From: an uncultured Bacteroidales bacterium
GTDB lineage: Bacteria > Bacteroidota > Bacteroidia > Bacteroidales > Paludibacteraceae
Assembly (NCBI GenBank): GCA_946405045.1
Contig: CAMJFV010000046.1
Span: 1 to 10,804, forward strand
Direction: 5' to 3'
DNA length: 10,804 nt
Part shown: piece by piece, positions 1 to 6,640 of the stretch
How the letters are laid out: each line of letters starts with the position of its first letter
Position numbering within the stretch: position 1 is the stretch's first letter
Notes under the pieces: generated by a model
Seen by the model: only the letters and a program-made list of their open reading frames with translations
Database searches by the model: none
What the model was told of the DNA's origin: nothing
Position numbers and translations under genes: made by a program

Positions 1-2201
1 AAGTCTCTCTTAACCTCAGGATACTTAGGTATGTCATAGTAAGTCACATTGTGGTTCTTCATCTCGCCCATCAATGCTGTCCAGTTGACATCCGCATATT
101 CAACCTCCTGTGAGATGTCCATCTTCTTGCAAAGCTCCTTGGATACGATTCCAAGTGTCACAAGGATTTTTCCGTTAGACGTAGTGATCTGCAAACCATA
201 GCTCAACAAATCGTCTGAATACTCAACCACTCTTGTCTTCTCCTGTTTGATTCCAAGACGTTTGAATATATTGTTGACGTATGCTCGAAGTGTGTAGAAT
301 GATGCTTTCTGCTGTGGCTGTGCCCAGTTCTGCTCACTCTTCATACCTGTAAGCCACATACCCAAATGGTAATCCTCTGAATATGGTTTCAACGGATTCT
401 CTGCTGTCTGCTGTGCGTTTGCATTGTAGTAGTAGCAGTTTCCGAATTCGTAGAATGCCAAGTTAGGGCTTCTACGGTTGATATTGTAGCTGATGTTCTC
501 AAGTCCACCGAATAGCAAAGTCTGACGCATGCAGTTCAAATCTGTGCTTAGTGGGTTCATCAGCATGATTCTGTTTTCTCCCTTGAATGTCTCGCAGTTG
601 TCGTAGTAAGCCGACTTTGTCAACGAGTTGTTCAGGATCTCATTGAATCCCATTCCTGTAAGCTGTTCAGAAATCAAATTCTGAAGCTTGTAGCTGTTCA
701 CTTTTGGTGAGAATGACAATGAAGATTTGACAGACAAATCAGGAGTGACGTTGTTGTATCCATATATACGTAGGATATCCTCGATCACGTCGCACTCTCT
801 TTGGACGTCAGCTCTGTAGTTTGGAACTGAGACAGTGAACTCGTCGTCGTTTTCATTTAATATAGAGATCTCAAGACCAGCCAAGATTGTGCGAACCTCA
901 TCTTTTGCGATTTCCTTACCGATCAACGAATTGATTCTGGAATAATGCATGTTCACGATAAATGGCTTGATCTCCTCTGGATAGATGTCTGTGATTTCAG
1001 AAGAAATTTCTCCGCCAGCGACCTCCTTGATCAGCATAGCCGCATATTTGATGACTTCGATGTTGCAGGCAGGGTCGCAGCCTCTCTCATATCGGAAAGA
1101 CGCGTCTGTGTTCAGACCGTGGCGACGGGCTGTCTTTCTTACGTATACAGGGTTGAAGTATGCGCATTCCAAGAAAACGCATTTTGTAGATTCTGTCACA
1201 CCTGAGTTCAATCCGCCAAACACACCGGCGATACAAGAACCACCGTTAGCGTCGCAAATCATCAAGTCGTTTGCGTTAAGAGAACGCTCCACACCATCTA
1301 GGGTAGTGAACTTTGTTCCCTCAGGCAACGTCTTGACAGAAAGTGCGCCACCGGCGATTTTGTCAGCGTCGAAGCAGTGAAGTGGCTGGCCTACACCGTG
1401 TAGAATGAAGTTAGTAACGTCTACTACATTATTAATAGGGTGGAGACCGATTGCCGACAACGACTCCTTCAACCAGTCAGGAGACTCCTTGACAGTTACA
1501 TTATTGATAGTGATTCCCGCATAGCGAGGACAAGCCGTAGAGTTTTCTACTGTCACTTTCACTTCACGGTTGTGGTTGTCAACCTTGAAATCAGCAGTAG
1601 ATGGTTTAGTAAGTTTGTGTGCTGGACCGTGGAAAGCGAAATAAGCGGCCAAATCACGAGCGACGCCGTAGTGAGAAATAGCATCAGAACGGTTTGGAGT
1701 GATATCCACCTCGATGATTGTGTCGCTCTGTCCGCCATAGTAATCTTTGGCAAGCATACCGACTTTCGCGTCAGCTGGAAGTTCAATGATACCGTCGTGG
1801 CTTCCGCCGATACCAATCTCGTCTTCAGCACATAGCATACCATAGCTCTCAACGCCACGAAGTTTGCCTTTCTTGATAGTGAATGTCTTGTCTCCGTCAG
1901 GCAATGAAGTGCCGATAGTAGCGACGATAGTCTTCAATCCCTTACGGCAGTTAGGAGCACCACATACAATCTGTAGCAACTCTGCCTCCCCAACGTTCAC
2001 CTTAGCCACATGCAAGTGGTCTGAGTTAGGGTGTTCTTCACATTCAACAACTTCACCGATTTTTAGACCTTCTGACAATTCAGGAGATGCCGACTCAACA
2101 GTGCCGACCTCTAGTCCAATAGATGTAAGAATTTTAGCAATCTCTTCTGGCGACTCAGTGATATCGATGTATCTTTTGAGCCAATTGTATGATATATTCA
2201 T
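1..2201 (-). CDS. pheT: Phenylalanine--tRNA ligase beta subunit (partial, C-terminus outside window)
   Basis: Beta chain of the alpha2-beta2 cytoplasmic PheRS, which charges tRNA-Phe; it binds tRNA and carries the editing site. The ATG at 2201-2199 starts MNISYNWLKRYIDI, typical of the long bacterial PheT. In order I see an EMAP/OB-fold tRNA-binding domain at about residues 40-150 (HPNSDHLHVAKVNVG, VCGAPN), the B3/B4 editing domain at about 215-370 (LHCFDADKIAGG near 274, then TDASFRYERGCDP near 365), the B5 domain at about 400-475, and the catalytic-like core. The last codons read YDIPKYPEVKRD, which normally opens the C-terminal FDX-ACB anticodon-binding domain. About 733 residues are present, so roughly the last 80-90 of about 820 lie left of position 1. 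The frame is open throughout. It is transcribed divergently from the TPR gene. Identification is secure. Confidence 0.97.
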   Translation of the reverse strand, partial: MNISYNWLKRYIDITESPEEIAKILTSIGLEVGTVESASPELSEGLKIGEVVECEEHPNSDHLHVAKVNVGEAELLQIVCGAPNCRKGLKTIVATIGTSLPDGDKTFTIKKGKLRGVESYGMLCAEDEIGIGGSHDGIIELPADAKVGMLAKDYYGGQSDTIIEVDITPNRSDAISHYGVARDLAAYFAFHGPAHKLTKPSTADFKVDNHNREVKVTVENSTACPRYAGITINNVTVKESPDWLKESLSAIGLHPINNVVDVTNFILHGVGQPLHCFDADKIAGGALSVKTLPEGTKFTTLDGVERSLNANDLMICDANGGSCIAGVFGGLNSGVTESTKCVFLECAYFNPVYVRKTARRHGLNTDASFRYERGCDPACNIEVIKYAAMLIKEVAGGEISSEITDIYPEEIKPFIVNMHYSRINSLIGKEIAKDEVRTILAGLEISILNENDDEFTVSVPNYRADVQRECDVIEDILRIYGYNNVTPDLSVKSSLSFSPKVNSYKLQNLISEQLTGMGFNEILNNSLTKSAYYDNCETFKGENRIMLMNPLSTDLNCMRQTLLFGGLENISYNINRRSPNLAFYEFGNCYYYNANAQQTAENPLKPYSEDYHLGMWLTGMKSEQNWAQPQQKASFYTLRAYVNNIFKRLGIKQEKTRVVEYSDDLLSYGLQITTSNGKILVTLGIVSKELCKKMDISQEVEYADVNWTALMGEMKNHNVTYYDIPKYPEVKRD

Positions 2202-2236
2202 ATTAAATATGTTATCATTTTATCAAAAAACTAGCA

Positions 2237-2244
2237 CAAAATTA
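2237..2244 (-). promoter_or_regulatory. Candidate -7 box for pheT
   Basis: On the minus strand this reads TAATTTTG, an exact match to the Bacteroidota -7 consensus TAnnTTTG. It would give a leader of about 30 bases before the pheT ATG at 2201. I see no good TTTG -33 element about 19-20 bases upstream, so the call rests on the -7 box and its position. Confidence 0.4.
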
Positions 2245-2315
2245 TAAATAAATTTCTTTTAAACCACTATAAAAGGAGTCAAAACGTATTTTTATGGTTA
2301 TTTTTCCGATATAAA

Positions 2316-2346
2316 TTTGAAATGTGTCTTATTTTTTATATTTTCG
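2316..2346 (+). promoter_or_regulatory. Candidate promoter for the TPR gene
   Basis: TTTG at 2316-2319, a 19-base spacer, and TATTTTCG at 2339-2346 (one mismatch to TAnnTTTG) have the spacing of a Bacteroidota primary sigma factor promoter. Transcription would start near 2353, leaving about a 30-base leader before the ATG at 2383. An alternative exact -7 match, TAAATTTG at 2312-2319, overlaps the -33 element and lacks its own clear -33 box. Confidence 0.5.
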
Positions 2347-2382
2347 CACAGATTTTGAATTTTGAAGTAATTAGAAACAGAA

Positions 2383-3126
2383 ATGTCAGATAAAGAATTG
2401 GAAAGAGCACAGGCTCTGGAGGCAAAAGAGAGAGAGCAGCAGGAGCAACAGCAGGCTGCTGAGTTCAGTGAGTCAATGGAGAAGGTAGAGAACGTATTGA
2501 CAAGTTCAGAGGCCTTCATTGAGAATAACAAGAAACCATTGCTAATCGCTTTGGGTGCTGTTGTAGTTGTTGTACTTGGTTTGATTTGGTTCCTTAAGAG
2601 CCATAATGAAAAGAAAGCGGAGGCTAACGATGCAATCTACAAGGCACAGTCTTGGTTTGAACGTGATTCATTCCAGTTGGCATTGGATGGAAGAGAAGGA
2701 GAATTCGCAGGTTTCGAGGAGGTTGCTGAGGAGTACTCAAGCACACCAGCAGGAAATCTAGCATGTGCATATGCAGGTATCTGTTATAAGAATCTTGGTA
2801 AGAACGATGAGGCAATCAAGTATTTGAAGAAATTCTCTGCAGATGACAATTTGGTTTCTCCAGCAATCTACGGTGCAATCGGAGATTGTTTCTTTGATTC
2901 AAACAGCGTGAAAGAGGCTGAGTCATATTATAAGAAAGCGATCGATTCAAAAAATAATATGATCGCTCCTTTATATATGTATCGTCTTGCTATGCTTTAT
3001 TTCAATGATGGAAAGAACGATAAGGCTGCTTCTTTGATGGAAAGCTTGAAAGAGGATTACCCACAGAGCAATGAGGCTCGTGACGCTGACAAATATATCC
3101 AGTATTTTCAGAGCTTGAAGAAGTAA
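2383..3126 (+). CDS. Single-pass membrane TPR protein (YfgM-like)
   Basis: 247 residues. Residues 1-30 are a charged, Glu/Gln-rich stretch likely to be helical or coiled. One transmembrane helix spans about 52-71 (LLIALGAVVVVVLGLIWF), followed by Lys-rich sequence, so the C-terminal part should be on the periplasmic side. That part carries TPR-like helical pairs: AGNLACAYAGICYKNLGKNDEAIKY at about 122-147, then repeats built on YGAIGDCFFDSNSVKEAESYYKKAI and YRLAMLYFNDGKNDKAASLM. The layout (short cytosolic N-terminus, one helix, periplasmic TPRs) resembles YfgM, the ancillary SecYEG/chaperone-linked protein, although this protein is longer than the about 206-residue E. coli YfgM. A role in envelope protein folding or assembly is inference. 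A terminator follows, and ribH lies 67 bases downstream of the stop. Confidence 0.85.
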   Translation: MSDKELERAQALEAKEREQQEQQQAAEFSESMEKVENVLTSSEAFIENNKKPLLIALGAVVVVVLGLIWFLKSHNEKKAEANDAIYKAQSWFERDSFQLALDGREGEFAGFEEVAEEYSSTPAGNLACAYAGICYKNLGKNDEAIKYLKKFSADDNLVSPAIYGAIGDCFFDSNSVKEAESYYKKAIDSKNNMIAPLYMYRLAMLYFNDGKNDKAASLMESLKEDYPQSNEARDADKYIQYFQSLKK

Positions 3127-3147
3127 TTTTTGAAATTTTGATTATAT

Positions 3148-3181
3148 GCCTCCTTTTGTGTTATACAATAGGAGGCTTTTT
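3148..3181 (+). terminator. Intrinsic terminator between the TPR gene and ribH
   Basis: The left arm 3148-3160 (GCCTCCTTTTGTG) pairs with 3164-3176 (TACAATAGGAGGC) across a 3-base loop, with one T-T mismatch and one closing G-U pair. TTTTT follows at 3177-3181. It starts 21 bases after the TPR stop codon and ends 12 bases before the ribH ATG, so it could act as an end terminator or as an attenuator in front of ribH. Confidence 0.85.
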
Positions 3182-3193
3182 AAATTATATATT

Positions 3194-3700
3194 ATGTCTA
3201 CTACTAATTTATCTGCTTACGACGCAAACCGAGTTCCTCACGCAGGAGGAATGAAATTCGATATTATTGTATCCGACTGGAATTCAGAAGTTACATTCGC
3301 ATTGTGTGACGGTGCTGTGGAAACATTGAAAAAACATGGAACTTTTGACAAAGATATTCGCGTCTTCCATGTTCCTGGCAGTTTTGAACTTGTTTATGCG
3401 GCAAAGAAGAGTTGCCAGTGTAAGGATGTAGACGCTGTTATTGTGCTAGGTTCTGTTGTCCGTGGTGGTACACCTCATTTTGACTATGTTTGCCAGGGCA
3501 CAACAAATGGTATAGCAGCTTTGAATGCAGAGGGTGTGAAACCTGTGATTTTTGGTTTGCTCACAACTGATAACATGCAGCAGGCACTTGATCGTGCTGG
3601 AGGATCTCTTGGAAACAAAGGGGTGGAGTGTGCTCAGACCGCTATCCGTATGGTCGGATTCACTTGTGATATTGATGAGAATGCGTATGTCGCATTATGA
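3194..3700 (+). CDS. ribH: 6,7-dimethyl-8-ribityllumazine synthase
   Basis: Catalyses condensation of 5-amino-6-ribitylamino-uracil with 3,4-dihydroxy-2-butanone 4-phosphate, the penultimate step of riboflavin synthesis, in the cytosol as an oligomeric shell. The 168-residue length is normal. Family landmarks: VSDWNSEV (26-33, aromatic stacking residue W29), VPGSFELVYAAK (60-71), LGSVVRGGTPHFDYV (85-99, catalytic His95 of the TPHFDYV motif), PVIFGLLTTDNMQQALDRAGG (117-137, phosphate-binding Arg134). I chose the ATG at 3194 because the earlier in-frame ATG at 3146 lies inside the terminator stem and would add a 16-residue tail absent from the family. Only 12 bases separate the start from the terminator's T-run, so there is no room for an ordinary promoter downstream of the hairpin. 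It appears to head the downstream metal/ion gene set. Confidence 0.95.
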   Translation: MSTTNLSAYDANRVPHAGGMKFDIIVSDWNSEVTFALCDGAVETLKKHGTFDKDIRVFHVPGSFELVYAAKKSCQCKDVDAVIVLGSVVRGGTPHFDYVCQGTTNGIAALNAEGVKPVIFGLLTTDNMQQALDRAGGSLGNKGVECAQTAIRMVGFTCDIDENAYVAL

Positions 3701-3733
3701 TTTAAGTAATCTGTCTTATTTTGTTTTAAGATT

Positions 3734-4327
3734 ATGAGGACAATACTTCATGTTTTAGGTATAGATAATGAAGACAAGAATGAAAACTATTTTCGGATGT
3801 TTACATTCTTGTTTATTCAGTTTGTGTTGGTCTCAATAAATCTTTTCGCTGGATTTGTGACAAATTCAATGTCGCTTACAGCATGTGTCGGATATCATCT
3901 GACAAATTTATTCGTTATAGGCAATGATGTCGCAAAGAACATTTTTATAGATACAAAAGCAGCTAGGATTGGACGGATCGTAGTCGTTATTTTTGGTTCA
4001 GTTATGGCGTTGGTATTTTCTGCAATTCTCATTAATGAGTTTTTTGTCAGACTTTATTCACCAGTCTATTTTTCAGACCCATTTGTTTGGACGATGCTTA
4101 TAACGTCTATGGTCTCTACTATCAAAAGTTTCATCTATGGTTTTTGCAGTCGCAAAGTGTTGAAAGAGACAGTTGTTTCATTGACAGTTTTTGTGTCGAT
4201 GATTCTGATGAAGATATTGGATATCCAGACGATTGATTCGTATGTTGGATTGGGAGTTTCTCTGTTTGTTGTTTTTTTGTCGATTAAAATGATTGTCAGA
4301 GTATGGAATCATCGGAAAACTTTTTAA
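3734..4327 (+). CDS. Short CDF-fold membrane protein with degenerate metal-binding site
   Basis: 197 residues with about six hydrophobic segments (approx. 22-42, 44-65, 82-104, 114-137, 145-163, 168-190). The pattern follows the transmembrane domain of cation diffusion facilitators (CzcD/YiiP family). TM1-TM2 has the GFVTNSMSLTACVGYHLTN block (40-58), matching the family's G-SLALLADAGHMLTD block. ILINEFFVRLYSP (98-110) matches the -YEAFRRF-P- motif after TM3, and IDSYVGLGVSLFVVFLSIKM matches the ADP-starting TM6. The usual ligands are replaced: Asp by Cys51, His by Tyr54 and Asp by Asn58. I see no HxxxD in the TM5 region, and the cytoplasmic C-terminal dimer domain is absent (typical CDFs are about 300 residues). 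It is therefore probably not a working zinc exporter. The frame is intact and overlaps the next gene by 25 bases, arguing for a retained gene. CDF ancestry is well supported; the present function is unknown. Confidence 0.7.
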   Translation: MRTILHVLGIDNEDKNENYFRMFTFLFIQFVLVSINLFAGFVTNSMSLTACVGYHLTNLFVIGNDVAKNIFIDTKAARIGRIVVVIFGSVMALVFSAILINEFFVRLYSPVYFSDPFVWTMLITSMVSTIKSFIYGFCSRKVLKETVVSLTVFVSMILMKILDIQTIDSYVGLGVSLFVVFLSIKMIVRVWNHRKTF

Positions 4328-4731
4328 AAGAATCAGGTATTCGTCCAACTTCGACCAGAGTGTTGATCTGGGAGAAAATCAATGAAGTTCCGTTTGCTTT
4401 TTCTCTTACTGACATAGAAGATTTGATACCGGATATTGATCGTTCAACAATATTCCGCACTTTGGTCGTCTTTGAGGAGCATCATCTTCTCCATTCCATT
4501 GCAGACGGCAGTGGGGCTCAAAAGTATTGTGTCGCGAAGTCGGAGGAAGAGCAACATGTACATATCACATGTAATATATGTCATCACACTTATTGCTGCA
4601 AATCACTGTTGGTGCCAAAGGTAGAGGTGCCGGAAGGATTTCAGGTGATAGAGACGAGTTATGTGATAAAGGGAATTTGTGGAGAATGCAGTAAAAAGAT
4701 TTCTAAATATGGCTATGATGGACGTCAATAA
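4303..4731 (+). CDS. Fur-superfamily metal-responsive repressor, Zur-like
   Basis: 142 residues. An N-terminal winged helix (about 1-68) has the family pattern SGIRPTSTRVLIWEKI followed by the recognition region RSTIFRTLVVFEEHHLL (47-63; the family shows -ATVYRTL--LEE-GL-). The C-terminal dimerisation/metal domain has both structural-zinc pairs, C90-x2-C93 and C126-x2-C129, and the sensing-site H85-V-H87. The position that is Glu in Fur (the VFEL region before HHHDH) appears to be Cys76 (KYCVA). A Cys plus HxH set is seen in zinc-sensing Zur proteins, so zinc is the more likely signal than iron; that is inference. The start ATG lies inside the end of the CDF-like gene and no other Met precedes the domain. 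The next gene begins one base after its stop, implying translational coupling. Confidence 0.88.
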   Translation: MESSENFLKESGIRPTSTRVLIWEKINEVPFAFSLTDIEDLIPDIDRSTIFRTLVVFEEHHLLHSIADGSGAQKYCVAKSEEEQHVHITCNICHHTYCCKSLLVPKVEVPEGFQVIETSYVIKGICGECSKKISKYGYDGRQ

Positions 4732-4732
4732 T

Positions 4733-5341
4733 ATGATTGATATTATAGATGCAATAGGTGTATTTGCATTTGCGATCAGTGGAATACGTATGGCGGCGAA
4801 TAAAGGTTTTGACCTTTTTGGGGCATTTGTTGTCGGTTTTGCTACTGCAATCGGAGGAGGAACGATAAGGGATCTGTTATTGGGTGTCACTCCAGTATGG
4901 ATGACAAACTCGCTTTACGTCACGATGACAATTATGGCTTTGCTGTTTGTTGTGGTGTTTCGTAAGAGGCTAATTCATATGAATGTGACATTGTTTATTT
5001 TTGATACATTCGGTTTGGCTTTATATACAGTCGTTGGAATAGAGAAGACGTTGGCAATGGATTATGTTTATCCTTGGTGGGTGCCTATTACGATGGGAAC
5101 GTTGGGAGGTGCGGCCGGAGGTATAATCAGAGATGTTCTTTTGGCAGAAATCCCATTGATCTTCAAAAAGGAGATTTATGCAACAGCCTGTATATTCGGA
5201 GGCGTGATTTTCTTCATTTGTGACGCACTTGGAGCTAACCATTTAGTCTCGGATTTTGTATGTGCTGGTGTTGTGGTGGCAGCCAGAATATTAGCTGTAC
5301 GGTATGGAATTTCTATCCCTAAAATTAAGAAGGAAGAGTAG
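4733..5341 (+). CDS. TRIC-family (UPF0126) cation channel protein
   Basis: About 202 residues and very hydrophobic, built as two three-helix repeats. Each repeat holds the family's glycine-rich, Arg-Asp motif: FATAIGGGTIRDLLLGVTP in the first and GGAAGGIIRDVLLAEIP in the second. The opening IDAIGVFAFAISGIRMAA is the conserved TM1 signature. Prokaryotic TRIC proteins (formerly UPF0126, YicG/YadS) form trimeric monovalent cation channels in the inner membrane; the physiological substrate is unsettled. The frame stays open upstream to an ATG at 4679, but that version adds non-family residues lying inside the Fur gene. I chose the ATG at 4733, one base after the Fur stop; 4715 or 4718 remain possible. 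It is the last gene of the set; I see no hairpin terminator after it. Confidence 0.88.
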   Translation: MIDIIDAIGVFAFAISGIRMAANKGFDLFGAFVVGFATAIGGGTIRDLLLGVTPVWMTNSLYVTMTIMALLFVVVFRKRLIHMNVTLFIFDTFGLALYTVVGIEKTLAMDYVYPWWVPITMGTLGGAAGGIIRDVLLAEIPLIFKKEIYATACIFGGVIFFICDALGANHLVSDFVCAGVVVAARILAVRYGISIPKIKKEE

Positions 5342-5445
5342 AATGCCTTTGGCGATCAAAAAAACATATGTGAGAGTTCTAAAAACTTTATGTGTTGTCA
5401 TTTAATGGGGTGATTTCGTCATTTCGCATTTTAATGGTGAATCAA

Positions 5446-5453
5446 TATATTTG
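5446..5453 (+). promoter_or_regulatory. Possible upstream -7 box
   Basis: TATATTTG matches TAnnTTTG exactly. The best -33 candidate is TTTCG at 5422-5426, which is imperfect. If used, it would give a leader of about 135 bases ahead of the small secreted-protein gene at 5597, in addition to the nearer promoter at 5537-5566. Confidence 0.25.
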
Positions 5454-5536
5454 TAGGTAAAGTATGTTGAATGACATTTTGTGTTGTCAAATAAGTAAAA
5501 AGTGAGGAGAAAAAACGATTTTTTTTCAACAAATGC

Positions 5537-5566
5537 TTTGATTTAGGGAATAAATGATTATCTTTG
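5537..5566 (+). promoter_or_regulatory. Consensus Bacteroidota promoter for the small secreted-protein gene
   Basis: TTTG at 5537-5540, an 18-base spacer, then TATCTTTG at 5559-5566, a full match to TAnnTTTG. Transcription should start near 5573, giving a leader of about 24 bases before the ATG at 5597. Confidence 0.7.
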
Positions 5567-5596
5567 TAAAAAGAACGAAACTACAGAAGAATTGTG

Positions 5597-6007
5597 ATGA
5601 AAAGACTTTTTACGTATCTAATAGCGTTATTCTCATTGTTCACTTTCTCTATTGAGATGGTGGCACAGGAGATTAATTTCAGGGCGTATAAGAGTTCTGC
5701 AGGTGTTGGCGCAAAGAATGTTCCTGATGTTTACGCTTGGGGACCATGGGTAGGAAACAATACTTCTATTGTCATTAATATGACAAAAAATGTTGTAATT
5801 GTTGGTGATGCCACTTTTGAAATAATGGAAAAACCCAAACATTGGGTTGTGAAGAAAGATTTCAAGTATTGCAGTTTTGAGTGTGCAACACCTAGTTTTG
5901 ACAAAGCTAATATTAAACTTTATCAATACGATAGAGGAGAATATAGAATATATGTGAATGAGGAAAAAAAGGCTGTAAGATACGTAGTTAAGTATTTTGA
6001 CAACTAA
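5597..6007 (+). CDS. Small secreted protein of unknown function
   Basis: 136 residues. The N-terminus MKRLFTYLIALFSLFTF is a Sec signal peptide, with probable cleavage after Ala23 (IEMVA then QEINF), giving a mature protein of about 113 residues. There is no lipobox cysteine, so it is probably soluble in the periplasm or exported. The mature part has an aromatic/glycine patch (VYAWGPWVGNNTSIVINM, 45-62), then alternating hydrophobic strands suggesting a small beta-rich fold. Two cysteines (C92, C96) could form a disulfide. I recognise no family. It stands alone, with a consensus promoter just upstream and a strong terminator downstream, so it is a single-gene transcript. I chose the ATG at 5597 over the adjacent GTG at 5594. 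Confidence 0.8.
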   Translation: MKRLFTYLIALFSLFTFSIEMVAQEINFRAYKSSAGVGAKNVPDVYAWGPWVGNNTSIVINMTKNVVIVGDATFEIMEKPKHWVVKKDFKYCSFECATPSFDKANIKLYQYDRGEYRIYVNEEKKAVRYVVKYFDN

Positions 6008-6036
6008 TCGTTCACATTTTGGAATAGAAACATAAA

Positions 6037-6070
6037 TTTTTCGCATTAATTATTTTTTTCCAAGGCGTTG
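6037..6070 (+). repeat. Diverged direct repeat, copy A
   Basis: 34 bases running from TTTTTCGC to CCAAGGCGTTG. Copy B at 6647-6678 matches it at 30 of 32 aligned bases with one 2-base indel. A shared TTCACATTT also precedes both copies (6011-6019 and 6630-6638), so the similarity may extend further. Copy A runs into the terminator stem. Confidence 0.65.
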
Positions 6071-6099
6071 AGTATGTGATATATTCGACGTCTTTTTTT
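6064..6099 (+). terminator. Intrinsic terminator of the small secreted-protein gene
   Basis: A 13-pair stem: 6064-6076 pairs without mismatch (four G-U pairs) with 6080-6092 across a 3-base loop, followed by TTTTTTT at 6093-6099. It starts 57 bases after the stop codon at 6007. Its left arm is the last part of one copy of the direct repeat described at 6037-6070. Confidence 0.75.
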
Positions 6100-6415
6100 A
6101 TGCCTTTATGTTATGCTTTAAGGTTAATTGATCGTTGGGTTTAATATGAAGTTTCTGTAGATGGATTGTGTGCCAATCTATCTGTTGTCGCATGTTTGCC
6201 GCTTTTTTATGATGGTATAATCTTATATTTATCTGGTCATTTATAGTTAATGATTTTCAGATGCAGAATGCCATCTATTTATCGTAAAAGTAGGGTGGTG
6301 TTAGGTTCTTCTTTCTTGTGTGAAGATTTTTATTCTATCGTACTATCATATAATCTAAAGTTATATTACACACCTGCAAAATAATATTGCTACAATTCTC
6401 TTTTTGATCAGATTT
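6100..6415. other. AT-rich stretch without recognised genes
   Basis: About 315 AT-rich bases. All frames are broken by frequent stops, and I see no RNA gene, consensus promoter or terminator here. It lies between the terminator of the small secreted-protein gene and the inverted repeat at 6416-6476. Confidence 0.6.
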
Positions 6416-6476
6416 CCCCTAAAATCCAAATTAAAGCAAACTCGATAAATAGTTCTTTTTATTTGATATTTAGGGG
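6416..6476. repeat. Imperfect inverted repeat spanning 61 bases
   Basis: CCCCTAAAATCCAAAT (6416-6431) and ATTTGATATTTAGGGG (6461-6476) are inverted copies agreeing at 13 of 16 positions, with an AT-rich centre. It could be a long-loop hairpin, a protein-binding palindrome or the ends of a small relic element. I see no flanking target duplication. Confidence 0.5.
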
Positions 6477-6502
6477 TGAATAAACAAACTCTTTTGTTAA
6501 TT

Positions 6503-6544
6503 AAAAAGACAGCTTGGATGCAGGATCACGCATCTAAGCTGTCT
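6503..6544 (-). terminator. Hairpin with minus-strand U-tract
   Basis: The arms 6507-6521 and 6530-6544 form a 15-pair stem with an 8-base loop. Read on the minus strand it is followed by TTTTT (6507-6503), the form of an intrinsic terminator; the single imperfect pair is A-C on that strand and G-U on the plus strand. On the plus strand there is no good T-run after it. It would end the transcript starting at the minus-strand promoter 6932-6963. Confidence 0.65.
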
Positions 6545-6640
6545 GTTATTAAAGGAAATAAATATTTTATTTCTATTTCGCACTAGCGTTTGTGCTCGTT
6601 TCGCATCGGATTTTCCGCATCCATGTCTTTTCACATTTCG

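Noticed and set aside
1440..1858. Open frames on either strand in other phases inside pheT
   Set aside because: The pheT frame is open and matches the family throughout, so these are shadows.
3146..3193. In-frame ATG at 3146 extending ribH by 16 residues
   Set aside because: It lies at the base of the terminator stem and the added residues do not belong to lumazine synthase; ATG 3194 gives the normal length.
4679..4732. Upstream ATG for the TRIC protein
   Set aside because: The added 18 residues are encoded within the regulator's coding end and precede the conserved TM1 signature without family similarity.
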